The notes beneath the pieces are model-generated. The model saw nothing but the letters and a program-made list of their open reading frames with translations. It was not told the origin of the DNA and ran no database searches. From Dirofilaria immitis (Eukaryota; Nematoda; Chromadorea; Rhabditida; Onchocercidae), in assembly GCA_024305405.1 (NCBI GenBank), contig JAKNDB010000105.1, positions 2,108,001 to 2,172,000 of the forward strand: a stretch of 64,000 nucleotides of DNA. Direction: 5' to 3'. The position numbers and the translations under genes were made by a program. This document shows, one piece after another, positions 37,560 to 50,386 of this stretch; the stretch's first letter is position 1, and the number at the start of each line of letters is the position of its first letter.

Positions 37560-38763
37560 TTCCTTTAATTTCTTTTTGGCTGTTTCTCTTTCTTCCTGTC
37601 GACGTTTTCTACAAGTTTTTCATTATCTCGTAATTGTATTTCAGTGCAAGGAAAGGGACAATGAATAGCAATAGATTCAAAAATTAAAGTGTATATGAAA
37701 AACAACTTACTTCAATAGCAGAAATTCTTTGTTATCCTCCGAATCACGTGGTCCGCGAATATTTTCCCAGCTCTTGTCTTCCTTTTCAACTAGTTCCTTA
37801 ATATATAGAAGCATTAACAAAGAACTTGTGATGCAGTTTTTAAAAGAGAATGTGAGAATTTTTTAAAAGAATAATTACTTGATAAACCGCTTCTATATTT
37901 TTTTGTTGGTATCCGATCCCTTTGGTGTTGAGAAATTGACCCTGAAAGATTGTTTATGAAGACTCCATTAAGCCTCTAGTTTTAAAATTACATAAAATAT
38001 TGTTATCACATTAATACAGATATATGTACTTCTTAAATAACTTAATATGCATATTCAAATAAAGTACCATTAATATCATCAAGAGAAGCATTTTTTTTTG
38101 ATGAAGCCAATGAAGCAATGCATTTGACGCATAGCAGTCTTGGAAATTAGCTTCAAATAACAGCAAGTTATTTGAAAAAGTAAGCTTGAACTTTACAATT
38201 TAATTTTCCTACATATTCTTTTCTGATGATGATATCTATTTCTTCAATGATTTTTGTTATTTTGAGCAAGGAATAAATCTAAAAACAGAAAAATGAAATC
38301 ACGTCTAGTATCTCAGACTAGATTGTTCCCCTTCAAAGACATTATTCAAGAGATGGTATTACCATAATAGTACCATTCCTCCAGAAATGTTTAATAATTA
38401 AACTTGGTTTTGTTCTGCATTCTATTTTTAAAATATTTGATAAATGCTTCTGCAAATTGGAGACTGTAAATCACATGCACAAAGTACTATTCTTTTTATG
38501 AAAACAAAAATATTTAAGGCAAAAATTCTCATCCAAGAAGATAAAAATTTTTAACTGTTAGTACTCTGAGATTCCTCATTTTAATTTCTGGATTTAATAA
38601 AATAACAACATACAACTTCCTCAGCGTCAGCAAATGTATAGGAAGATGGTCCGAATTCGAATTTGATTTGCTGTATTTTATATGCAAGCAACAAAGTGGC
38701 ACCACCAACTGTCAGAAAAGGTAAACCTTTGCAAATAAATTTCCAGCTGCTTGCCCTATTCAT
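37557..38763 (-). CDS. cox16: Cytochrome c oxidase assembly protein COX16
   Basis: Exons: 38763-38614, 37941-37879, 37796-37711, 37608-37557 (TAA). This makes 116 residues, close to the roughly 106 of the human protein. A single N-terminal membrane segment (LPFLTVGGATLLLAYKIQQ, about residues 14-32) is followed by a soluble tail with the family signature WENIRGPR (81-88) and a Lys/Glu-rich C-terminus (KRRQEERETAKKKLKE). COX16 sits in the mitochondrial inner membrane and assists COX2 copper insertion during complex IV assembly. The start is the ATG after the GATTTTCAG acceptor at about 38783, likely a spliced-leader site. It is the first gene of a tight pair with the PTH2 gene. No oddities in sequence. 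Confidence 0.92.
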
Positions 38764-41700
38764 AAAATGTTTGCTCGATGAACTGAAAATCAATTTCAGC
38801 AAAAAAATTAAAGACCTATATACATTAAAAAATAAAACTTTTGGACAAGAAAACAATATGGAAAGAGGTAATAAAACGCGGAAGATTTATAGTTTATCTA
38901 ATTTATATCAGGAAATGAATCATCTCTTTGTTTACTCCAATTCGTATATCTGTTTCAAGTAAAATCACAATTTATTAACTGAACGGCGAATATATGTAGC
39001 ACTTAATTTAGTGCTTGCAGTGGCTATGAATTAAAAAATAATGTAACTCCTACCACTTCTTGTCGAAAAAAATTAATGGAACTTTTTCCCTTGTTAATTG
39101 TGGAGTAAATATCCATGGACTTATGTCAAAAAATAAATCCTCCCTTTATTTAATTAATTAGACTTTTTAAGAAATTTATCTAGAAACACCCATCTCTCAT
39201 CAACTACACACTCATTTATTTACATATCGCTACCGTTTTAATATAAATTATTGGCTGGCTATAAATAACGTCCAAAATACTTCGGAAACTCAGAACGGAG
39301 TAACAATTTCTAATTAACTTCGCCAGAAAAAAGCTTTTTAAAGCAGTTTCAAAAACAAATATATCACTAATATATATAGCGTATATATACATAAGTATCA
39401 CCAATATATAGCGTGAATGACCATGCATTATCTCAAGTCGGTAAAAGCAACTTTATTAGACATAAAATAATCAAGCCTAGTATCCCATTTTGAGGGTAAA
39501 GTAGAAAATTGCATAAAGTAATCTGGTTCGTATGTCGTCGCAACCACATACTCTACTCCAGATACAAATTTGCAGCGACCTGTGACTTTCCAACATTTCA
39601 TTGGGATTCAATCAAAGTCGAATAAAGAATGTCATTGTCGCCTATCGATATTTCTATGGGATTTAAACTTTGTATGTATCAGTGATGATCTACGCGAACT
39701 GTGCGTTATCTAGTTAGATTTGTTGAAAGTTATTTCCCTCCGGGTATTAGTTATTTTCTTAGTTAGTCAGGAACTGGTGAAAACAGTATAACTAAAGAAG
39801 CAAGTAGGAGAGATTGTATCTTCCCGTCCTGACATAATTTAATAAAAATGAGTTCTACATATTGGGTAATGTAATAATTTGCTATTGTGCATTCCCCATC
39901 ATGCATAACTCTCTACAAATATGCATTTCTTCCTGGTAAGCATGCATTCCTTCCCTGACACTACTCTTCTGCTTTTCAGTCATATGAGGCAATAAGATAA
40001 TAGTATAAATTTCTGAAAGGAAATTTCTTTCTAATAATTGTTAAATTTCAAAAAAACTTTAAGAAAAATTGACAATTATCTGCAAAGAGTACTATTGCAG
40101 AGTTAACAATGGCGATTTTACGTTGCTAAATTGTACCGTTAAATGTTGAGATACTTTTAAATAAATGTCACCATTTCGTATGATATTTTAACACACATTT
40201 ATCACCCAATAATTTATCAGTTCAGTAACTTATTACTTGTAATTTATTTTTTATTTTAGATTAAAAGAATAAGATTGTACAAAAAGCAAATTTGAATAGT
40301 CAGATCAAAATAGCCTTAGAGTAGCGGTAATAAACTTTCAGTCAACGATGTCTTTGGTGCAGGAATTGCTTACAAATGTATGATAAAGCCATGATTCAAA
40401 AATTTTTGTAAAAGGATAAGACCCCTGCATTATAGTGACCGTGACAAGAAGTTAATTGTGACCAGCTGAGATTAACTCACCTCCTTTCATTGCAATCCTC
40501 TTTTCATTAACTGATTCATGAACTAATGATGATCAAAAGAATCATTACTCTGAAATATTTACAACAATAATAAATCATTTCTTGACATGTGATACAAAGT
40601 AAATTATATATTATAAAATTACTATAAAGTCAGGATGGGAAAGAGGTTTTGAAGGAAATAATACAGAAAAAATTTATAGTACAATTGAGAAATAATACAG
40701 AAAAAATTTATAGTACATTTGATAATTTATTATCACTTCATCATTTTAATCCCTTCAAAACCATTCTAAAAAATATGCTCAGCAAATCACTAATATGCAT
40801 CGAGAAACGCAATTCTTGCTGCATGCAATGATCAACAGAGGATACAAAATAAGTCATTTTATACCTCTATTATAGAAATCTATGTTTCGGGATTAGATGA
40901 ATTCTTGAAAAACATTTCCTATAGCTGTTGAAACATCTTTCGGGAGAAGGGTTGACGAGATGAATAACGAAATAACACTCGACTGCGATAGATTAATTGA
41001 ATGAAGCAGATAAGACAAAACGTCGTCGCTCAATTTGCTCAATTTCCAACGTGCTGATTGTCCGACATGTGTCTGATATTGTATTGGCAAAAGCATATCT
41101 ACCATAATGGTCATTTCGATTAATAAGGATGTGTTTCAGTGAAGTTTTCAAATTATCATGAAATTTACAATCCAGAACCATCATTATTTTTGGATCAAAT
41201 TCGACTGTTAATAATTGATGATAGTGACCAAATATGCCCTAGATACTATGACTAGGAAATTTTATTACGTAAAAAACCATGCTAATTAGATAGCACTGTC
41301 AGAAATTTCTTGGTGGTATTTAATCTGACTACCGGGAAAAAGATCAGTAATGATCACTTATTTGATCAAGTCTTTGAATATGTTTTAACACTAACAGAGT
41401 ATCATAACTTCTAAATATTGGGATACTTTATATGATTATTTTATCTATTTTTAAATCTCCTCATTCTACAAGCTTATTCATTGATCATTTTTATAAAATA
41501 TGCGCTATACAGAGTAAGCATTTAATAGAAATATAATCTGAAAAATCGTTTGTGTTAATTTGAATACTATAGCTATAGCTATAGCTGATATCCATTCTTT
41601 TATGTCACCTTTCATTATTAATTTATTTTAATTTGCGACTGCTATTTTATAATATCCCATTAAAATTAAATGGTTAACGGAATACGATAGCTATAGCTGA

Positions 41701-42119
41701 TATCCATTCTGTTCTCGTCTTAATTTGTAACTTTTAAAGAATCTGAATATTTTATTGGTTCACTAAATATGATCGCAAATTTATGAATAATTTATTGTGT
41801 CATTATATTCCGCGTATATTGGTTGTTGATTGGCATTGTTTTCTGTTTAACTTAACATGTGCTTTTTAGGCATAACAATGGTTACATCAGTCTACCGGAT
41901 CAGGTTATCATCTTTATGGCTTATCTTTTATATCCTATTTCCATTCTTCCTTTGCAGTGTTCCTGTATTTATTTATACAGGAATAATGATTATTTTTGTC
42001 AAACGCGTATTTTTCTTTTTGAGTTTAATCTAGTTCTCTAACTTACTTAAAAACTCAGAGATTTAATTCATGATTATTCATTTCAACAAGTTGCAGAAAG
42101 AAAATGCGTATATTTTTAG
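38764..42119. other. Region between COX16 and the PH-domain gene
   Basis: This includes the divergent upstream regions of both genes. Apart from the minus-strand pieces noted for 39428-41238, it holds two tandem 34-bp-period units at 40656-40723 and a short dispersed repeat (GCTATAGCTGATATCCATTC) at about 41576 and 41690. A possible first exon of the PH-domain gene, with an ATG at 41877 ending at GTTATC (41903), does not fit the next phase. Confidence 0.4.
39428..41238 (-). other. Three coding-like, partly spliced segments of one or more unknown genes
   Basis: (a) 41238-40993, after a TATCTAG acceptor, about 81 codons to TAA (GIFGHYHQLLTVEFDPKIMM … RRRFVLSASFN). A second minus frame (41114-40893) overlaps it. 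(b) 40012-39882, after CCTTTCAG, 42 codons to TAG (MTEKQKSSVREGMHAYQEEM). (c) 39601-39428, 57 codons from ATG (MKCWKVTGRCKFVSGVEYVV … FSTLPSKWDTRLDYFMSN). Another open piece with a neighbouring phase (ISIGDNDILYSTLIESQ) runs just upstream of it, so a one-base break may separate them. Composition argues for genuine or recently decayed coding DNA on the strand of COX16. I recognise no family and could not chain them. Confidence 0.35.
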
Positions 42120-45000
42120 AAGATACTTTTCTCGTTGCCATATGCACTTTTCGGACAGATCGAGAAAAGATCCCTTACAGCACTTGGATGGCGTTGGAGG
42201 AAGCGCGTTGTTGTTTTAAATCCTAATGGGCATCTCATTATCTATAAATATTTCCTGGAGGGTATCGGAGCTGGGTAATTCATATTTTTTCAATTTATAT
42301 AGATTCATATTTTCGTAATATCAATAATAGTATCCCGCATCCATAATAATATACAAGCAGGGCAATCATAATGGTACAAGAGAAAATTTTATTAATTTGA
42401 AACTTTATTCATGATTTTATAAAATAATTTCATAACAGGAAGCCTTTTCTGGGAAGAATAATTCATTTGCATTCAGCAGAGCATATACAAACCCGAATGA
42501 ATAAAGATGTCTGTTATATCAAAATTTATGATCATAATCGAAAACGAGTAAATTTAAATTTTTATTTTGCGGTTTTAAAAATTTTTGTAATGTCTACAGA
42601 GTTAAAAATCTTGATTTTATTTTCAATGGCATTTCCTCTTTTCATTCCCCACGAACTTATATGAATTTTTAGACAGAACTGCGGATCAAGGGTGCAAAAG
42701 CTCGTTTATGGGCTGCAAAAGTATTCATGTTAGTTCATAAGTTCACACACTATTTTAGCTATTAGTAATTTCTTATTTTAAAGCAATTAATAATAAACGC
42801 AAAATTAAGATTGTGGATTAGCAATGGTGCTTAAAATGAATGGTGCAATTTTCTTGTTTTTGTAAAATTACTCTAAGCATACAAAGTCATTTGAATGTTA
42901 TTAATAGCTGCAGCAGTATCAATACCAGAGTTGACTTCATTGTTGGAATTTTAAAATGAAAGTGGTGACGTTGTAAAATTTATTAATTGAAAGTTTTCAT
43001 CTGTGATACTAGGCATTTTTCCTGTAGGATGACTTATAATTTTATTACTGATGAGGATAGAATTTTTCAGATACGAAGCTCCGCTTGATGATTGCAAGCA
43101 GTAAGTTGATATCATAATTGTTGATTACTGTTTTCCTTAATACTTGATTTTTATTTTTTACTTTGTATTTATCTTACTTCGAATCAAAAGCTGTCATCTG
43201 GAATTCTATCAAAAAACAATTTTAGATGTTCAACAATTCCAGAAATAAGGTGGTCAATCGAGCTTCCACGGAAACCACTCGATCCAAAGATTTCCACATT
43301 AAACATTCATAATGTTAGTGCGGCCAGAGCAAACCATACGGAGGAATTTTCCAAAGTTATTGTTACTTCTGTTTCATCTGAGGTCAATTTATATGCTTCC
43401 ATTACTTTTTTACTCTTTAGTTTTTTGTCTTTTGCCAACAAATTACATAATTACTTGAACATTGGATTTGCCCTTGAGTTGATTATTAACAAATAAATTT
43501 AATTAATTTTCTGTTGGTTATGTCACAAATATTTTAAAAGAATATCAATAGAGTTATTGATGCATTTCTGCTATCAAAGTCTTTTTCATAAAAATTCCTA
43601 AGATTTTGTTCTCTATTCAATTCATCCATAAGTTGCGATATGTTTGACTTATGATTTCAAAATGCAAATATCAATTGCTGGTCGAGATAATAAAATTTTT
43701 AATTTTAAAACTGTCGTTTTATAGAGCTTGCCAGACTACACAATTTCTGATGCTTCATATCAAAACAATCAACTGTCCACGCAAATTTTAGTTCGTTTTA
43801 TGTGTCATTTTACCAAATCTCTGCTATGTATAGATAACAACGGATGGTATCAGTGTACTTAGAGAATTACTAAATGTTTTCAAGAAACTGAAGTTATAGA
43901 ATTGAAAAATTTGGCTGTTCTTATGCACCTGTAAAATTTCAACACTGTTTCTATTTGTATGAGATCTGAAATTTCTACTGTTTATTTATTTTTGATTTTG
44001 AATTGAAGTCCTTTTGATATTTTAACTATTTTAAAAAATTTCAGTGGTACTAGACTTATAGCATTATTCGATTAGTATCATGAACCTCACGAATTTAATT
44101 ACACAGTCACATCCAGCATAATATCATGTTGAATAAACTATTTTACCGCTTTGAAAATTATGGAATGAAGCGAGAGATTTCATTTAACAATATTATTATT
44201 TCTAGGATGTGGAGCGAATAAAAATATCTGAAATGATTACAGCAAATGGAGCGAATTCCAAACATAACAACGTTGAAAGCATTACGATGCAAAGCGGTAA
44301 TGCGGTAAATTTCTGTGTCATATTTATTTCGATTACGGAAATTATTAAAAGTTTGTCATTTGGAGGAACTTCTAGATAATTAATTTTAGATCTTTGAGAA
44401 ATATGCAGATCAAAAAATTGAAACAAATGATTTGGTGAAGCGTTCAAAGTCATCATCAGAATTTATTAAAGATGTTGAATTTTCTATTGCTAAGGTATTT
44501 TATTATGCAAAAGTATTGTAATGTCGGAAAACCAATTCGAAATTTACCAACTAACAAGTCAAGTAGTTTTCTTTTAAATTTTCGACTTGATTATTGTTTC
44601 AAAAGTCTAAAAATATCGTGCAGAGATTTGTGAAATTTTTCATAAAGCATTTTTAGATATGTTATCAATCAGTGTTTTGTTTACTTATTTATTTAGCGAA
44701 ATTAAAATTTAAATTATATTCAAAATATTCAAACAAATTTTAGGAAGCAAATAGATCTATAAGCCTCGATCAACTGAACGTGGTACTAGTGCCACGTCAA
44801 AATCGTTTTCGAAAGTATATGCAGAATATGATTGAAAGTCGATTTTATGAAAGTTTAACAGAGAGTTCATTAAATTATTCAGTTTCCAAAATCCAAAAAC
44901 TACATGCACAGGCTGGCAATCTTCGAACGTCACAAACTTATGTATGTTGAATTTTTTTTTCAAAAAGTGTGGAATTTAGTATTATTTGTTCTTGAGAAAA

Positions 45001-45051
<51 letters not shown>

Positions 45052-46364
45052 ACATTGTTCAGTTAAAGTTTTTAGTGTGGAACACAGAGAAGCATACTTA
45101 TATAAATTGCATTATATTCTAATATGCTATGTTTACTGTGAGGAGTTGATCTTCCAGATTGCTTATAATACGTGGCTCATAAAAAATGAAGTATCATCAT
45201 AGCACCAAATTACACAATGCTGTGAGAAATGATCTTTTCAAAGAATAAGAGCATTTATCCGCGAAAGAACGTCTCTTCCTATTTTAATGATAATTGCTGT
45301 GTCTGTAATATAACTCAAAATTTTAAACGGTTGATAGAACATTAGAAATTCTTGTCATCAAATGAATCGCAGTATGGCAATAAATCCTGAATTTTGCAGC
45401 CAATATTACAGAATAACGCATCAATTCAGTCACTGGTAATGGCCGACGAACTTTCTCATTTTTGTTTTTTTTTCTTTTTCATTTTGTTTTTTTTGAAGCT
45501 AGCATTGCGATACATTTCATGGTCATATCCAAGTCTCTTTCTATGGACCATTTTTCTACTAAGTTCAAAGACGATGTTATAATTTTGATCACCTTTAGAA
45601 ATAATAATTTTATCTCGAGAAGAGGAATAGTATGACTCTTTGTGAAGACTACGATTGCTTTTTCTTCATCACTCATATTAACTATCAAGCAGTGATGAAG
45701 AATTGATTTATCACCGGATGGATATAATTTCATAATTTCATTACTTTGACTTATTCATTAGATGATTAAGGTGCGTATGATACATTTTAATAGGAATGAA
45801 TAGTTAATATTCCAAAGTACTTCTGTTTCATTGTATGCGATTGATTAATGTCAGAGATAAAAATTACATGGCAATTATTCTCCATTGTAAGATAATTTAT
45901 CTTTTTCTATTTGTTTTGAGGACATCTCAGTAAAATAATTTTGATAAGGGACTAGATCATATCTGCACTGTTCACATTCAAATATATAAATTTTCTAATT
46001 TATTTAAATATATTACTCATCTAAAAATTTTCATATATATTGATCTAATAGTACAGGAAATAGGATAAACTTAAAAATGCAGAAATTTAGCATAAAAATT
46101 TATGACTACTTCAATTTTGCCAACCACCCCAATTTTTGCGCCACTTGGAATGTTAGATTTGTATTATATTGACATTAATGAGTGAGAAAAAATAATTTCA
46201 ATGTATAGAGATTTCAGGAATTTTCAAATTTTTAAAAATTTTCTTTTCTACAAATTTCCATATGCGTTAGTCGATCTTCTCTATTCATCATGTCTAATAA
46301 TATTAATTGCGTTTTTGCCTTGTTTCAGAACGGACGAAGTGTTCGACATATTCGGCAGGACTGA
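42120..46364 (+). CDS. PH-domain protein (5' end unresolved)
   Basis: Exons: 42120-42274, 42439-42547, 42673-42728, 43071-43100, 43226-43382, 43725-43790, 44206-44304, 44390-44494, 44744-44941, 45400-45435, 46329-46364 (TGA). This gives 348 residues with all phases in agreement. The first five exons carry a pleckstrin-homology pattern. Strand 1 is FGQIEKRSLTALGWRWRKRV, followed by VVLNPNGHLIIYKYF, a core with KDVCYIKIYDHNRK, and the C-terminal helix Trp in KARLWAAKVF. Such domains bind phosphoinositides or partner proteins at membranes. The remaining 200 or so residues are polar, Ser/Asn/Glu-rich and probably disordered. No further domain was seen, so the protein may be an adaptor (inference). 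The first exon listed has no Met, so at least one upstream exon is missing. Intron 9 contains a (TA)n run and intron 10 an antisense open frame. Confidence 0.8.
45004..45049. repeat. (TA)n microsatellite in PH-gene intron 9
   Basis: A pure TA run of about 46 bp located 60 bp after the donor of exon 9. Confidence 0.95.
45479..45733 (-). other. Nested antisense 84-codon frame in PH-gene intron 10
   Basis: The minus ATG at 45733 opens an 84-codon frame with varied composition (MKLYPSGDKSILHHCLIVNM, SDEEKAIVVFTKSHTIPLLE, KWSIERDLDMTMKC). It is uninterrupted although it sits in intronic AT-rich DNA. A donor-like AAG|GTGATC inside it could split it. No family recognised; it may be a nested gene, a retrocopy fragment or chance. 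Confidence 0.3.
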
Positions 46365-48841
46365 TTAATCAAATATCGCATTTCGTACTAAATCTACATT
46401 TTTAGATTGTGAATCGTTCTGCTATCATATTTTGGTTTTTTATGACATTACTGCAAAAAAGCATAGAACTTCCATTTTATCGACATTCGTAGATTTAATA
46501 AGAAAGGTCCAATTTGTTTTGCATTATTGTTATAATTGCATACTGTATTATGTATTCGGACGGCTGGTCGTACTGATGCTTCTGAGACTGAAAGCAAAAA
46601 ATTCCTGTCAGCTATGAAAGCAATGGCCTAATGAATAAATGGATTTTAGATTGAGATATAATTCAGCGCTTTGCGATAACAAATGAATAAATTTTGAAAA
46701 TATATGCTTTAAAATTGATCAACTTTTATGTATTCATTTAAATTTAAGACATTTACTTCATCGAAAATCAGCGTACTATTATTGGAAATCCCGCACACTT
46801 ATAACACTAATTTCTTCTACATATTTTCAAGGCATAAAAATTGAAAACAAAAACAAATATTAAGATTGGAGAAATCATCATGGTACTGGACTGATACAAA
46901 ATAGTTAAAGCACTCGGAAGAAGGTTTAACTGAATTTTCATAGCATAGCATCCATGCGCATTATGAATTCTATGAGCATTTTTGTGGCGAGAGTAATTGG
47001 TCTATCCTCTTTTCAAATATTGATCCTCCAGTATAAATTCATTTCATTTCTCATTCATTATTTCAACTTTAGTTCTTTTTCCAGAAGCACTGTTATTATA
47101 AAGTAGAATTGTTCGCTGGAAAGACCATTATTTATTTCTTACTTGACGAATTATAAAAATTTTTGGCAACTTATTTTGTTCTCCGAATTAAAGTTAAATA
47201 TTCAATTGTGGTGATTGTTTAAATTTCAGTTTATCATTACCAAAATTAACTTTTTAATAGTCAAGCAAGGATCAACTGAGATGTTTTACTAGCAGAGAGG
47301 ATATCATATATGAAGTTGGAATTTCATCAAAATAATAGACGTTGTCAAATAAATGTATATAGTGAGTTTCACATTTCAAAATATATCATCCTCCTCCAAG
47401 CAATGGTGTTGACATGGCTTACAGTCACTTCAGAGTTAATAATTTTTGATGCATACGGTATACCATCTTTTGACGATATTTTGTTCTTCGATTTTTTTAA
47501 AAACGGTGCAATTTTTAGCAAATTTTCAGAAAAAAGTTACTTAAAGTAAAGACTTCAAGATACTTTTTAGAGACGATAAAATAACAAGGACAGCTTGAAG
47601 TTTTTAATTTTCTTAATTCTTAAGGCAAATTCTGAGGAAAAATTTATTTTTATTTTTTTGTAGTTGATAAGAGAGCAACATGCTGCTACTTTCATTATAA
47701 TTTAAAAGTGGCGTTTTTATAGTTCACATTTTCGTTGTAGATAGTAATTAAACTAATTCAATAATATTTTGAATCATGAATCAGGCTTATTTTTAAACTA
47801 TAATGAAACAGTTAACATGGTGTTGTTCTAGCAAAATATAATTTTCTTGAAATTTGTTTTAAGTTTGGTAATATTTGAAAAACAATTGAAAATTTCGGAT
47901 TACGCTTGCCGTTGTCTCTCAATAATATGAATGCTTTGCTGTTAATAGAATAAATGAAAATCGTTTTAGATGCTCGCATATTTATAAGGCGAGGCATCAC
48001 TATTGAAACGAATGAAAAGTTTTAAATCTCATGAGATGAAATGAAATTTTGCTGGTCTTATTTCGCTTCATAAAGACCATTTAAATGGAACACGTGACCA
48101 TCATTATTTAGAAACTTTGATACTAACTTAACATTATCACATCTAGAAAAAGAGAAATTTTCCGAAGATTGAATTTAAATAAAAGTGGTTTTGCTTTGAA
48201 TATCGTTCAGTCTTTCTTCCACTTAGTTCTTCTTACTACAAAAAAAATTTAATTCAACAAAGTTTTCAGTAAAATGAACTAATTAATGGTAATTCTACCA
48301 TAATTTCATTGAAAACTGAATCAATTTTTATATTTGCTCGTTTTTCGTTAAAATAGAATTTTTGATAAAAGCTTTATTTAAAAGTTCGAATAATGAAGTG
48401 CTCGTGTGAAAAACGATCCTTGTATCAGCTTTCATATGCAAATGTTTTTATAATATCATAAATGTTTCATTCGAAAAATTTTTCCATCTTAATAATTAAT
48501 GAGGAATATGTTGAAGTTGTAGTTTTCTAGTACTGCTCAAGTTTTATTATCTTCATTTTAATGTTTCGAGTGAATGCATAGAATTTCAACTTAGCTGCTT
48601 CATATTATAAAATTTGTAGTTTGAAATTTGCTGAACAGAAACTTCAGAATATTGGTAAAGTTAAGATCATAGAACATAGATAATTGGAATAAATTAACAG
48701 ATTTAATTTTTTTCAAATTTTCAATTTCTCTTCAATTTCAAGAGAAACTTAAATCTGGAGAAAAACAGCTGCAACAGAAAATCCAACAAACTAGTGAAAA
48801 AAATAATAAATCAATCTTTCGTTACTTCTGCTTACAGACTT
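46365..48841. other. Convergent 3' intergenic region
   Basis: Lies between the ends of the plus-strand PH-domain gene and the minus-strand glycoprotein hormone gene. It is AT-rich, and the frames in it are short and without splice context. I see nothing else to report. Confidence 0.5.
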
Positions 48842-50386
48842 TTAAGCGCAATCGAAACATCTGCATTCAGTTGCGCTAGGAATTCTCATGATTCGATCAC
48901 CATTTTCACATGCTACTTTCGCCTTCACCTAAAGCAATATTTAATTATCTTTTTGCAAACTATTTATAAATTAGTATCCGGATATCTCAAAGAAAGTAAA
49001 GAAATATAATGCTATATTAATAAAAGCCGACTTTAAGAAGTTATGATATTTTTGATCAGTAAAACAGGAATTATACAATTTCGCGAGGAGTATAAAAAGT
49101 GTTCGTAAATAATAAGAATGAATTCAATTTAGTTATTTTAGTAACATCGAGGTTATCAGTGATGTGATATAATATTTGCAATGATAAAATCTATCTATTT
49201 AAGCCATAAGCTACAGCATTTTAAATGCTTCATTTCAAAAATTTTTTTCTCTTAATAAATGATGAAAAGGATGCTAAAATTATAATCACTCAGTACTGTT
49301 TAAATTTCATTAACTTTATTTTAATATTTTGAGTGGATCCATAGCATTCCAATTTAAGAATGGGAAATATTCTAACTCAAAGTTAAATAAGAAAAAACGA
49401 ATGTAACCCGAATTTTATATTTACAATTGTACCATTGGAAACTGACTTTGTAAACAAAAAATATATGAGTGAAAATGCAAAAATGTTACTAAAAATGAAA
49501 AATAATTTTAAAAAATTTTAAAATTATTTTATCATTAAGATGGCCATTTATCCATCAGTTGATCTCCTCTGAACTACGACTTTTCCTTAATTATTAACTT
49601 TATGTATTTAACAAAAATTAATGTTCTATTAAATGACGAATGAAATATGTTTTACAAATGCGGCTCAAATTTAATCATATATGTATTTGAAGAATGTCAC
49701 TGTCTAGTCCGAGATAATCTTTGCTTGACTAAGCATTGTGAAGTAGTAATGTTTCATATCAAATATATGCCAAACAAACCCATTCATTATCGACCATCCT
49801 GCAGCATCTTCCATGTACTGTTATCGAATTTTCTTCGGGATTAACGAATGAAAAAGACATGCAATAACCCGAGCACATATTCACATTTACTGCCACTAGA
49901 TCACATCCTGGTTCATCGATAACATATTGTGTACCTAAAGATTTGAAAAATGAAGTCAGAATTTGATATTGGCTCTACTAACAGAAGAAAAAAATAAGCA
50001 GGTAGAAGAAATAAACAAAACAATTATGTTACTATTATTTTCTTTATTGACTAAGATGAATCTCAATCCTTCTCATAGATAGATTATTGCTAGCATTTTT
50101 ATTAACATTACTTCTCATGAATAAAGTAATTTTTACATATTTTCCTCTTTTATAAAAATTTAAAAATCCAAATAAATCCAAATAAACCGTGTTTTCGGCA
50201 TCCCGATTTAATTATAGCAGAATATGCGGGAAGCGTTGTGAACATTAACAGCAACGTTATAAGAAGATGTCGTTTCAATACGAGTGAAAATGTAACTGTA
50301 GAAGTTAAGTGATGTATATCCGTTCTTGTAAGTATTACCGGTACCGGGATCGAACCTGAGGTTGAGGCCAGTTCCGTTTTCTGCAT
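48842..50386 (-). CDS. flr-2: Glycoprotein hormone alpha-2 (thyrostimulin alpha / FLR-2-like)
   Basis: Three exons: 50386-50188, 49934-49780, 48928-48842 (TAA). Phases 1 and 0 match, giving 146 residues from the first ATG. A hydrophobic leader (HLLITLLLMFTTLPAYSA) is followed by a cystine-knot domain with ten cysteines in the order of GPA2: GCRKHG, EPGCD, NMCSGYC, GRCCRMVD, VAC and terminal ECRCFDC. The MCSGYC and CRC-x2-C elements are the alpha-subunit core. GPA2 pairs with GPB5 to activate leucine-rich-repeat GPCRs of the TSH/FSH receptor type. In C. elegans the equivalent is flr-2, acting through fshr-1. The secreted location follows from the leader. The start is uncertain: the first ATG gives a long polar N-region, while the internal TTCTACAG at about 50303 and later ATGs are alternatives. 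The first exon is also open in a second frame. Confidence 0.88.

Noticed and set aside
44757..44963. Minus 68-codon frame
   Set aside because: It is antisense to exon 9 of the PH-domain gene, whose phase chain is consistent.
50335..50370. tRNA-like B box (GGTTCGATCCC on the minus strand)
   Set aside because: The 5-bp T-stem around it does not pair and there is no A box or acceptor stem at the right distance. The sequence is explained by the exon it lies in.
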